Positions 5,522 to 11,677 of a stretch of 11,677 bases of DNA are shown piece by piece. A program made the translations under genes and the position numbers. The DNA comes from JAZGAE01 sp036475545. Lineage in GTDB: Bacteria > Pseudomonadota > Alphaproteobacteria > DATDPM01. Under the pieces are notes generated by a model. It ran no database searches. It was not told where the DNA came from and saw only the letters and a program-made list of their open reading frames with translations. The stretch is taken from contig JAZGAE010000142.1 of NCBI GenBank assembly GCA_036475545.1, positions 1-11,677 on the forward strand, in the 5' to 3' direction. The number at the start of each line of letters is the position of its first letter. Position 1 is the first letter of the stretch.

Positions 5522-6670
5522 ATGGCTGAAGAACAGACAACAGACCCTCAGGACGACGGCCTCAGCGAGGAGGACCGCATGGCGGCCGAGTGGGCCGCCA
5601 TGGCCGAGGACGAGGCGGACGGGGACGGCGAGGGGGACGGCGACGGGGATGGCGACGAGGACGGCGACGGGGACGGCGGGGACAAGAATCCCGCGATCGG
5701 CCGCTCCACCCGTGTTCTCAATCAGGACGAGATCGACAACCTCCTCGGTTTCGACACGGACGGCGACGGGAGCAGCGAAGGCGGCATCAAGGCCATCGTC
5801 AACAGCGCGCTCGTCTCGTACGAGCGCCTGCCCATGCTGGAGGTCGTCTTCGACCGTTTGGTGCGCATGATGTCGACATCCCTGCGCAACTTCACCTCGG
5901 ACAACGTCGAGGTATCGCTGGACAACATCACGTCGGTTCGTTTCGGCGACTACCTCAACAGCATTCCCCTGCCCGCCATGATCACCGTCTTCAACGTCGA
6001 AGAATGGGACAACTATGGCTTGGTGACGGTCGACAGCTCGCTCATCTACTCCATCGTCGACGTATTGCTTGGTGGGCGCAAGGGCACCGCCACCATGCGC
6101 GTCGAGGGCCGTCCCTACACGACGATCGAGCGGACGCTGGTCGACCGCATGATTCGCGTCGTGCTCGCGGACATCAGCGCCGCCTTCCAGCCCCTCGACG
6201 CGGTTACCTTCAAGTTCGAGCGGCTGGAGACGAACCCGCGTTTCGCCACCATCGCGCGTCCGGCCAATGCCGCCATCATGGCGCGGTTCAGGGTCGATAT
6301 GGAGGATCGGGGCGGCCGCATCGAACTGTTGTTGCCCTACGCGACCCTGGAGCCGGTGCGCGAGCTGTTACTCCAGATGTTCATGGGCGAGAAATTCGGC
6401 CGCGACTCGATCTGGGAAGGCCACCTGGCGTCCGAATTGTGGCTCACGGATCTCGATATCGAGGCGGTGCTCGACCAACAGGAGATTTCGCTCGCGCAAG
6501 TCCTGAAGTGGAAGGTCGGTTCCCGTCTCCTGCTCAACTGCAGCCCTGACTCGACGGTGCGTCTGCGGTGCGGCGACATTACGATGTTCACCGGCACGAT
6601 GGGGCGCCGGGGCCGCAACGTCGCCATCCAAATCGAGGACGTGTGGCGTCGCAACGACGAAGGGGACTAG
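5522..6670 (+). CDS. fliM: Flagellar motor switch protein FliM
   Basis: FliM forms the middle of the C ring and binds phosphorylated CheY to switch rotation. The 382-residue product is longer than the usual 320-370. The CheY-docking motif VLNQDEIDNLLGF lies at residues 65-77 rather than at the N terminus; it is preceded by an acidic leader and a Glu/Asp-Gly tract (31-54). A second DTDGDG (78-83) resembles a calcium-binding DxDxDG loop. The CheC-like middle domain spans about 95-285 (YERLPMLEVVFDRLVRMMSTSLRNF at 100-124), and the SpoA domain about 305-375 (ISLAQVLKWKVGSRLLL). The start is uncertain: the ATG at 5522 has no ribosome site but lies 8 nt after fliL. The in-frame ATG at 5579 (Met20) has a strong GAGGAGG 5 nt upstream. 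Confidence 0.95.
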   Translation: MAEEQTTDPQDDGLSEEDRMAAEWAAMAEDEADGDGEGDGDGDGDEDGDGDGGDKNPAIGRSTRVLNQDEIDNLLGFDTDGDGSSEGGIKAIVNSALVSYERLPMLEVVFDRLVRMMSTSLRNFTSDNVEVSLDNITSVRFGDYLNSIPLPAMITVFNVEEWDNYGLVTVDSSLIYSIVDVLLGGRKGTATMRVEGRPYTTIERTLVDRMIRVVLADISAAFQPLDAVTFKFERLETNPRFATIARPANAAIMARFRVDMEDRGGRIELLLPYATLEPVRELLLQMFMGEKFGRDSIWEGHLASELWLTDLDIEAVLDQQEISLAQVLKWKVGSRLLLNCSPDSTVRLRCGDITMFTGTMGRRGRNVAIQIEDVWRRNDEGD

Positions 6671-6673
6671 GCC

Positions 6674-7114
6674 GTGACGGCGTCGCTCATCCTCGACGGC
6701 GTGATCGCGGGCCTGCTGATGGTCACGATCGGCTACTGCGTGACCCTCAACCGGCGGCTCCGCGCGGTTCGCCAAAACGGGGACGAACTGCGCCGGGTCG
6801 TCGCCAGCCTCAACGAGGCAACCGCCAAGGCCGAGGCCGCGTTTTCCCGGCTCAAGCAGGCCGGCGAGGGGATCGACGATGCCCTCAAGGAACGTATCGG
6901 CGAGGCCCGCGCCGTCTACGACGACCTCGCCTTCGTCATGAAGCGGGCCAGCGGCCTGGTCGGGCGCCTGAGCGAGCCCGTCGCGGCCGCGCAGAGCGCG
7001 CCGCGGCCCCGCCGCGCAAGCGGCTTGGCGCCCGGCGTCGAGCAGGGCGAGAGTCAAACGCCGCCGGAGCTCTCCAGGGCCGAGCGCGAGCTGCTCGAAG
7101 CCCTCGCTCGGTGA
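6674..7114 (+). CDS. DUF6468-like membrane protein, possible PflI counterpart
   Basis: This 146-residue protein has one N-terminal membrane helix (about 5-25, ending NRRLR), a cytoplasmic coiled-coil-like helical segment rich in Ala/Glu/Lys (about 33-100), then an Ala/Pro/Arg-rich linker (103-130) and a short conserved-looking tail SRAERELLEALAR. I recognise the architecture as the DUF6468-type protein found between fliM and motE in alphaproteobacterial clusters. Caulobacter PflI, a bitopic protein needed for correct flagellum placement, is from memory encoded in the same position. Function is thus inferred from context. The GTG start lies 3 nt after the fliM stop, with AAGGGG upstream at suitable spacing, indicating coupling. 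Confidence 0.7.
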   Translation: MTASLILDGVIAGLLMVTIGYCVTLNRRLRAVRQNGDELRRVVASLNEATAKAEAAFSRLKQAGEGIDDALKERIGEARAVYDDLAFVMKRASGLVGRLSEPVAAAQSAPRPRRASGLAPGVEQGESQTPPELSRAERELLEALAR

Positions 7115-7130
7115 GGTGAGGAGTGAACGG

Positions 7131-7763
7131 ATGAGGATTAAATTCCGCTTCCTTACGGTTACGGTATTCGTCGCGTCGCTCGTTCTGACCGTTCGGTTGG
7201 GGGACCTGTGGCAGGGATTGGAGGTTGCCGTCGGCAGCCGTTCGGTCGCCGAGTCCATTGCCAAGCAGCCGCCCCCGGCATCCAAAGGCGCTTCGAGCCT
7301 ATCCGTGCTCGACGCCGCGGTTGAGGAGGACATGTTCACGGAGGAGGAGATCAAAACGCTGCAGGATCTTGCCGTGCGCCGCGAGGAGCTCGACCGGCGC
7401 GAGCGCGAAATCGAGATCCGCGACGCGCTGCTCGAGGCCGCGGAAAAGCGGATCGACGGGAAGATCACCGAGCTTCGCGGGCTCAAGGGGGACATGGAAA
7501 GCCTGCTGACGCAATACGACGAGGAGGAGCTGGCCAAGATTCAGAGCCTCGTGAAGATCTACGAAAACATGAAACCGAAGGATGCGGCGCGTATCTTCGG
7601 GAAGCTCGAAATGGAGATCCTGCTCGAAGTCATCGGGCGCATGCGCGAGGCGAAGGTCGCCCCGATTCTGGCGAAGATGGACCCGGCGAAGGCGCAGGAG
7701 GTCACGGCCGAACTGGCGCAGCAGTCGCAGCTTTCGGATGCGACGGCGGATGGCGGCGAATAG
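7131..7763 (+). CDS. motE: MotE-type stator chaperone (MgtE N-domain-like)
   Basis: MotE (FlbE/FlaE in Caulobacter) is a membrane-anchored periplasmic protein; in rhizobia it stabilises the periplasmic motor protein MotC. The 210-residue product has an N-terminal hydrophobic anchor or signal (about 6-22), a long charged coiled coil (about 65-145, including RREELDRREREIEIRDALL) and a C-terminal MgtE-N-like helical domain (IYENMKPKDAARIFGKLE at about 143-160, then MREAKVAPILAKMDPAKAQEVTAEL). ATG at 7131 was chosen because GAGGAG lies 7 nt upstream; a GTG at 7116 would add five residues. It is the last gene of the fliL operon; the organism appears to lack MotC here, so its client may be one of the MotB-like proteins downstream. 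Confidence 0.82.
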   Translation: MRIKFRFLTVTVFVASLVLTVRLGDLWQGLEVAVGSRSVAESIAKQPPPASKGASSLSVLDAAVEEDMFTEEEIKTLQDLAVRREELDRREREIEIRDALLEAAEKRIDGKITELRGLKGDMESLLTQYDEEELAKIQSLVKIYENMKPKDAARIFGKLEMEILLEVIGRMREAKVAPILAKMDPAKAQEVTAELAQQSQLSDATADGGE

Positions 7764-7784
7764 GCCGGCGCCAGCCTTGTCCAC

Positions 7785-7801
7785 TTAACCTTAAATTAAC
7801 C
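7785..7801 (+). promoter_or_regulatory. Perfect CtrA box upstream of cheY
   Basis: TTAACCTTAAATTAACC has TTAA-N7-TTAA with C after both halves, an exact CtrA consensus; a third TTAA lies inside (7791-7794). It lies 71 bp before the cheY ATG in the 108-nt gap after motE, marking a new transcription unit. A TAGCTT at 7812-7817 might be part of a -10, but I cannot fix the promoter. Confidence 0.68.
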
Positions 7802-7871
7802 GGTGAAAGTCTAGCTTTTGCGTCAATGCCGAGGGGTTGCGTCGCAGTTCCTCAAGCGGAAGGAAGAACGG

Positions 7872-8258
7872 ATGGCCGTCGACAAGAAGATGAAGATTTT
7901 GGTTGTGGATGACTACAAGACGATGCTGCGCATCATCCGCAATCTCTTGAAGCAACTGGGCTTCAACAACGTTGAAGAGGCCACCGATGGAAGCGAGGCC
8001 CTGCAGAAGATGCGTAACACGGATTTCGGTCTCGTCATCTCCGACTGGAACATGGAGCCCATGACCGGTCTTCAGCTCCTGCGCGAGGTGCGCAGCGACA
8101 TCAAGCTGAAGGGCACGCCCTTCATCATGATCACCGCGGAAAGCAAGACCGACAACGTCGTCGCGGCCAAGGAAGCGGGCGTCAACAATTACATCGTCAA
8201 GCCCTTCAACGCAGCCACCCTGAAGGATAAGTTGGAAGGCGTGCTGGGCGCGTTCTAG
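7872..8258 (+). CDS. cheY: Chemotaxis response regulator CheY
   Basis: CheY carries the phosphoryl signal from CheA to FliM. The 128-residue protein is a lone receiver domain with the acidic pair D13-D14, phosphoacceptor D58 (in VISDWNMEPMTG), Thr88, aromatic switch residue Tyr108 region (NNYIVKPF) and Lys110 with following Pro111. No output domain is present. ATG at 7872 gives the standard length and has AAGGAAG upstream; an in-frame ATG at 7818 would add 18 unsupported residues. It begins an operon with cheZ (18 nt apart) behind a CtrA box, so this is probably the motor-directed CheY of the organism. No cheA, cheW or receptor gene is in view. Confidence 0.95.
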   Translation: MAVDKKMKILVVDDYKTMLRIIRNLLKQLGFNNVEEATDGSEALQKMRNTDFGLVISDWNMEPMTGLQLLREVRSDIKLKGTPFIMITAESKTDNVVAAKEAGVNNYIVKPFNAATLKDKLEGVLGAF

Positions 8259-8276
8259 CCAGCGCGGAGCTTTGCC

Positions 8277-8957
8277 ATGACGGCTCCTGTCACGAATTCC
8301 CAATCCTTAGACGCTGCGCAGCAAGGCGAGAGCCTCTCGGTGGCCCGCCAAGACCAAGAGGTCAAGGGGATGATCGAGAGCGTAGCCTCTGCGTTTGACG
8401 GCGATCTCGCGCCGGGTGACCTCAAACTCTACCGGGAACTCGACGACCTCGCCCGTTACATCCAGACGGCCAAGGAAGAGATCGCCGCGCTCTGCCCGGA
8501 CGACATCAGCGGGCGACACATTGCGGCGGCCACCGACCAGCTCGACGCCATCGTGGCCCATACCGAGGAGGCCACCGGGTTCATCCTTGACGCCGCCGAG
8601 TGCATCGAAGAAGCCGCCAAGGCGCTCGAGCCCGAGGCGGGTCAGAAGATCGCCGAAGCCGTGACCCGCATTTACGAGGCGTGCAACTTCCAGGACATTA
8701 CCGGCCAGCGCATCAGCAAGGTCGTAGGCACCCTGAAGCACATCGACGAAAAGATCGGGGTGCTCGTCTCCGCTTTCGGCGGCGTATCGGAGGACGCGGC
8801 GGCGGTTGGTGCCAACAAGGACAGTGGCAAGGCAGACGACGGCGACGCGCCCGCGCACCCAACGCAGGCGGGTAAGGTGCTCCTGGAAGGGCCGCAACTG
8901 CCCTCCGCCGCCACCAGCCAGGACGAGATCGACGCCTTGTTCGAGAGCTTCGACTAA
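8277..8957 (+). CDS. cheZ: Protein phosphatase CheZ
   Basis: CheZ dephosphorylates CheY-P and so ends the chemotactic signal. The 226-residue protein is predicted all-helical, with the catalytic helix ACNFQDITGQRISKVV (135-150): D140 and Q144 correspond to D143 and Q147 of E. coli CheZ. After a flexible Ala/Gly/Asp/Pro linker (about 172-212), the C terminus TSQDEIDALFESFD (213-226) is the CheY-binding tail and strikingly resembles the FliM docking motif. GGAG lies 7 nt before the ATG. It follows cheY by 18 nt, a regulator-phosphatase pair, and is followed by two MotB-like genes. Confidence 0.92.
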   Translation: MTAPVTNSQSLDAAQQGESLSVARQDQEVKGMIESVASAFDGDLAPGDLKLYRELDDLARYIQTAKEEIAALCPDDISGRHIAAATDQLDAIVAHTEEATGFILDAAECIEEAAKALEPEAGQKIAEAVTRIYEACNFQDITGQRISKVVGTLKHIDEKIGVLVSAFGGVSEDAAAVGANKDSGKADDGDAPAHPTQAGKVLLEGPQLPSAATSQDEIDALFESFD

Positions 8958-8974
8958 CGTCTGACCAACGCGCC

Positions 8975-9655
8975 ATGCTCAAGGTCGCGGCCTCTCCTCG
9001 CACGGGCAAGGACCAAAAGATCTTTGTCGTCCTCCTCAGCCTCTACCTTCTTCTCCTCGCCTTTTTCATACTCTTGAACAGCATATCCAGGTTCGAGGAG
9101 GGAAAAACCCGGGCGGCGCTGACCAGCGTCACGACCACCTTCGCGACCAAGAAATCCGGGACCGTAGATCCGCGATCGTCCGGCACGATCGAGAGCGAGT
9201 TCCTGACGCCTTCGGAGTTCCTCAAGACGTTGGCCAGCCTCGTGACGACCTCCGTTCCCGCCGCCGAGGTCGAGACCATCACCCCGGATCGCCTCATACA
9301 GATATCGCTACCGGTGGAATCGCTTTTCGTTGAGGGAGAACCGCGATTTCTCCCCGAAGCCGCCCCCATTCTGCAGGGTGTCGTCGACCTGCTTGCCCGT
9401 CACCCGCCGGGGTTGCGCTTTGAGGCGGAGGTGGTCCTCGGCGCCGCGCCCATTGCGCCGCGCGACCCGGACCAGGGCGAAACCCTGGAGATCGCCCGTG
9501 CCGGGGGCTCTGCGCGGGAGCTCGCACGCCTCGGCCTGCCGGGCTCGAGGGTAGCCGTGGGCGTGGACCAGGGCGATCCGGACCGGATCCGGTTTCTGTT
9601 CTACGTCCGCTCGGAAAACAAGCCCACCGTCGACCTCCATCAGATTGCACGGTGA
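8975..9655 (+). CDS. MotB-like protein lacking the proton-carrying Asp
   Basis: This 226-residue protein has one membrane helix (about 16-36) and a periplasmic domain, like MotB. The helix VVLLSLYLLLLAFFILLNSIS aligns with the downstream MotB helix by the shared AFF motif; Ser22 then occupies the place of its essential Asp29. The C-terminal region (about 104-212) resembles a degenerate OmpA/MotB domain: LIQISLPVESLFVEGEPRFLPEA matches the downstream gene, but the GHTD motif is replaced by LGAAP (155-159), while LEIARAGGSARELARLG (171-187) still aligns with LSLARALTVSDELRRAG. It should therefore be unable to conduct protons, and its peptidoglycan binding is doubtful. It is 17 nt after cheZ and 3 nt before motB. 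A partner or regulatory subunit of the stator is the best inference. No ribosome site is evident. Confidence 0.72.
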   Translation: MLKVAASPRTGKDQKIFVVLLSLYLLLLAFFILLNSISRFEEGKTRAALTSVTTTFATKKSGTVDPRSSGTIESEFLTPSEFLKTLASLVTTSVPAAEVETITPDRLIQISLPVESLFVEGEPRFLPEAAPILQGVVDLLARHPPGLRFEAEVVLGAAPIAPRDPDQGETLEIARAGGSARELARLGLPGSRVAVGVDQGDPDRIRFLFYVRSENKPTVDLHQIAR

Positions 9656-9658
9656 GTC

Positions 9659-10387
9659 ATGTCCAGCGCCGATCCATCGAGCCTGATCGTTTCCGGGCCG
9701 GCCGCAAACCCGGTGCAAAGCACGTGGGTTGTGATCTTCGCGGACCTCGTGTCCCTGATGCTCGCTTTTTTCGTCCTGCTCTTCTCGATGTCCAGCGTCC
9801 AGGCGGAGAAATGGAAGGCGGTCACCGAGACCCTATCGGAGCAGTTCAAATCGGGCCTGGCAGTCATCGAGACCCGGCCTGAAGCCGAACTCGATATCGG
9901 CGGGGTCGACCAGGAAAGCGGACTCGATCTCGGCTACCTGGGCACGGTGCTGGAAACCCATCTCCGGGCCAATTCGGCGCTCGAGAGCAGCCTGATCTTC
10001 AGGCTCGGAGACCGGCTTGTCATTTCGCTGCCCAGCGATCTCTTGTTTCGGTCGGGAGGCGCGCGTTTGACGGGGAACGCGCGCGAAGCCCTGTTCGAGT
10101 TGGGCGGCGTGCTGAGAAACATCGCCAACGACGTCGTCGTGTTCGGGCACACCGACCCAACGCCCGTCACGGGGCCAAAATTTTCATCGAACTGGGAGCT
10201 GTCGCTGGCGCGGGCGCTCACCGTTTCCGACGAGCTTCGCCGGGCGGGCTATACCCGCGACATCGTCGCCTTCGGGGCCGCGGACTCGCGTTTCGAAGAG
10301 CTCTCGGAGCACCTGCAAGGGGGGCGGCGAATGGACCTTGCCCGCCGCGTCGACATCATCATCACCACGGCCAAAGGGAACTCGTGA
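9659..10387 (+). CDS. motB: Flagellar motor stator protein MotB
   Basis: MotB anchors the stator to peptidoglycan and carries the proton-binding Asp. The 242-residue product has a membrane helix WVVIFADLVSLMLAFFVLLF (about 23-42) with Asp29, a plug/linker (45-110) and an OmpA-like domain: VISLPSDLLFRSGGARLTGNA, FGHTD (162-166), SSNWELSLARALTV (176-189) and RRVDI (229-233). All peptidoglycan-binding landmarks are in place. It follows the Asp-less paralogue by 3 nt with GGTGAG overlapping that stop codon, so the two are likely made together. No motA is in the window. The TGA stop overlaps the next gene's ATG by one base. Confidence 0.9.
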   Translation: MSSADPSSLIVSGPAANPVQSTWVVIFADLVSLMLAFFVLLFSMSSVQAEKWKAVTETLSEQFKSGLAVIETRPEAELDIGGVDQESGLDLGYLGTVLETHLRANSALESSLIFRLGDRLVISLPSDLLFRSGGARLTGNAREALFELGGVLRNIANDVVVFGHTDPTPVTGPKFSSNWELSLARALTVSDELRRAGYTRDIVAFGAADSRFEELSEHLQGGRRMDLARRVDIIITTAKGNS

Positions 10388-11677
10388 TGACCGGCTGGAA
10401 CCACCACTGTCCGATCCGGCGCCGTCATGCCGCATGGCGCCGGCATTGGCGAGGGCTGCCTGTGGCCGCGTTGCTGTGCGTTACCGGCGCCTCTCCCGCC
10501 CTGGCGGACGCCATCGCGGTGCGCGCCTGGGACCACGACGGCTATGGCCGCATCGTGTTCGACTGGAAAGGGGGGGTCGAATACGCGGTCAGACTGGAGG
10601 GCCGAAACCTGGTCGTCCGGTTCGAGCGCCCGATGACCGCCTCGTTCGAACAAGTCCTGGCCCGGCTCGGGAAGTACGTGACCGGCGCCCGGCTCGAGGA
10701 CGGGGGGCGGAAGGCTGTTTTCACGCTCGCTCAGGGTTTGGATCACCGCTCCTTCATCAGCGATGGCTCGGTCGTCGTCGATCTACTCGACCGGCCCAGG
10801 GGAACCGCCGGCCTGGGAATCAGGCGCCCGCTGGCGGTGCGGGTCGGCGAGCACCCGGGTTTCAGCCGCGTCGTCTTCGACTGGACCCGACCGGTGGAGT
10901 ACCGGATTCTCCGCGACGGCGCGACCGCAACCGTCTCCTTCGACGTGCCCGCGCGTATCGACCTCGACAAGCTCAGGGCCGATCTTCCCGACCGCGTGAA
11001 AGCCGTCGATCTGGCGGCGAATTCCTCGGGGCTCGCGGTGCATCTCACCATCTCCGAGGCTGCGCGCCTTCGCCACTTCCGCAGCGGCGCCAGGATCGTG
11101 ATCGACGTGTTGGGCCCGGCGGGCCCCAGGCGACCGTCCGGCGAAAGCGTGAAGGCAGGGGTCGGACGCCCGACCACGGGCTCGCCGGTGGCGCTCGCTC
11201 CGGCCAAGTCGGCCCCCGCTCCAGCGACAAAGCCATCGGCTGCGAGCCCGCGAAGCCAGAGCCGGAATCCGGATGCGGCCGGCCGGCCCGGGGCACTGGT
11301 TTCGGACAAACGGGTTGCGACCAAGATGGCGGGCGGGCCCGCGCAAGCACGGAAGCCCGGCAAACCAGACAAGGCGCAGGACCGACCGGCTGCGGCCCGG
11401 CCCGGGGCGCTGGTTCCGATCAAACCGGCGGGTGGGCCCGCGGAAAGGCACGGCGCGGGCAATTTCGACGAGGCGCAATTTGAGCCGGCGGCGGGTGAGC
11501 CCGTGGCGCGGGTTCCGGGGGAGCAGCCACAACCCGAGGGGGCGCAAGCGCGCGGCGCGAGCAAACCAGACAAGGCGCAGGATCGACCGGCTGCGGCCCG
11601 GCCCGGGGTGCTGGTTCCGATCAAATCGGCAGGCGGGCCCGCGCAAGCGCGCGGCGCGAGCAAACCGGACGAGGCGC
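10387..11677 (+). CDS. Exported protein with two AMIN-like domains, partial
   Basis: This frame stays open for 430 codons to the window edge, so the gene is incomplete at its 3' end. It starts at an ATG overlapping the motB stop (TGATGA). A basic N terminus (RRRHAAWRRHWRG, 11-23), hydrophobic core and ALA-DA cleavage site (after residue 40) indicate a Sec signal peptide. Two similar units follow: 45-136 (VRAWDHDGYGRIVFDW start) and 151-245 (VRVGEHPGFSRVVFDW start), each ending in VVVDLL or IVIDVL. They resemble AMIN domains, which target envelope proteins to peptidoglycan. From about residue 246 the protein is a Pro/Ala/Lys/Arg-rich linker built of repeats such as RPGALVPIK and SKPDKAQDRPAAA. 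I recall large TPR proteins of this kind behind motB in Rhodospirillales; whether TPRs follow cannot be seen. A peptidoglycan or stator link is inferred. Confidence 0.78.
   Translation, partial: MTGWNHHCPIRRRHAAWRRHWRGLPVAALLCVTGASPALADAIAVRAWDHDGYGRIVFDWKGGVEYAVRLEGRNLVVRFERPMTASFEQVLARLGKYVTGARLEDGGRKAVFTLAQGLDHRSFISDGSVVVDLLDRPRGTAGLGIRRPLAVRVGEHPGFSRVVFDWTRPVEYRILRDGATATVSFDVPARIDLDKLRADLPDRVKAVDLAANSSGLAVHLTISEAARLRHFRSGARIVIDVLGPAGPRRPSGESVKAGVGRPTTGSPVALAPAKSAPAPATKPSAASPRSQSRNPDAAGRPGALVSDKRVATKMAGGPAQARKPGKPDKAQDRPAAARPGALVPIKPAGGPAERHGAGNFDEAQFEPAAGEPVARVPGEQPQPEGAQARGASKPDKAQDRPAAARPGVLVPIKSAGGPAQARGASKPDEA
11361..11643 (+). repeat. 82-bp direct repeat in linker-coding region
   Basis: Positions 11361-11442 and 11562-11643 are direct repeats of 82 bp with five differences that I count, exactly 201 bp (67 codons) apart, so they keep the frame. 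A shorter segment beginning GCGCAAGC recurs at 11341, 11542 and 11641, and a more diverged RPGAL unit begins at 11284. The array continues to, and probably beyond, the window edge. Confidence 0.85.

Noticed and set aside
6368..7537. Open frame of 389 codons on the minus strand
   Set aside because: It opposes fliM, the DUF6468-like gene and motE, and begins with a Ser/Arg low-complexity run typical of a shadow frame.
10338..11483. Closed open frame of 381 codons on the plus strand
   Set aside because: It is Arg/Gly/Pro-rich with no signal or domain. The alternative frame from 10387 has a signal peptide, a duplicated domain and a motB stop overlap, and is open to the window edge.
10743..11663. 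Open frame of 306 codons on the minus strand with repeated RAAAGRSCALSG-like units
   Set aside because: The repeats simply mirror the DNA repeats of the plus-strand gene; no ribosome site or domain is seen.

Overview
This window is a flagellar and motility gene cluster from a GC-rich alphaproteobacterium, most likely related to Rhodospirillales such as Azospirillum or Magnetospirillum. The evidence is gene content and order: fliX, an alphaproteobacterial DksA with almost no zinc cysteines, the block flgF-flgG-flgA-flgH, the block fliL-fliM-(DUF6468/PflI-like)-motE, and a cheY-cheZ pair followed by two MotB-like genes. CtrA-type boxes (TTAA-N7-TTAA) lie ahead of several units, and a sigma-54 promoter lies ahead of flgF. 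This matches the Caulobacter-style cell-cycle flagellar hierarchy. No mobile element, CRISPR array or functional RNA gene was found.

Layout from left to right. Positions 1-37 hold a consensus CtrA box, followed by fliX (+, 92-517). dksA (+, 700-1122) has its own sigma-70-like promoter (615-643), and a perfect 10-bp inverted repeat overlaps its stop codon. A 282-nt convergent gap follows. The minus-strand operon flgF-flgG-flgA-flgH (4676 down to 1405) encodes the proximal and distal rod proteins, the P-ring chaperone and the L-ring lipoprotein. The 312-nt divergent region 4677-4988 carries a strong sigma-54 promoter for flgF, an inverted repeat that could be an enhancer, and a near-consensus CtrA box for fliL. 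The plus-strand operon fliL-fliM-DUF6468-motE (4989-7763) encodes stator-associated, switch, positioning and stator-chaperone proteins.

A second plus-strand operon starts behind another perfect CtrA box (7785-7801). It holds cheY, cheZ, a MotB-like gene without the proton-carrying Asp, a canonical motB, and a large exported protein. That last protein has two AMIN-like domains followed by a Pro/Ala/Lys-rich linker built of repeats, and it runs off the right edge with no stop codon.

Together the genes cover the rod and rings, switch, stator and the chemotactic signal to the motor, with early (CtrA) and late (sigma-54) regulation readable in the DNA. The least conventional parts are the tandem MotB-like pair, the unnamed exported protein downstream of it, the FliM whose CheY-docking motif is displaced behind an Asp-Gly repeat, and the matching docking peptide at the CheZ C terminus.
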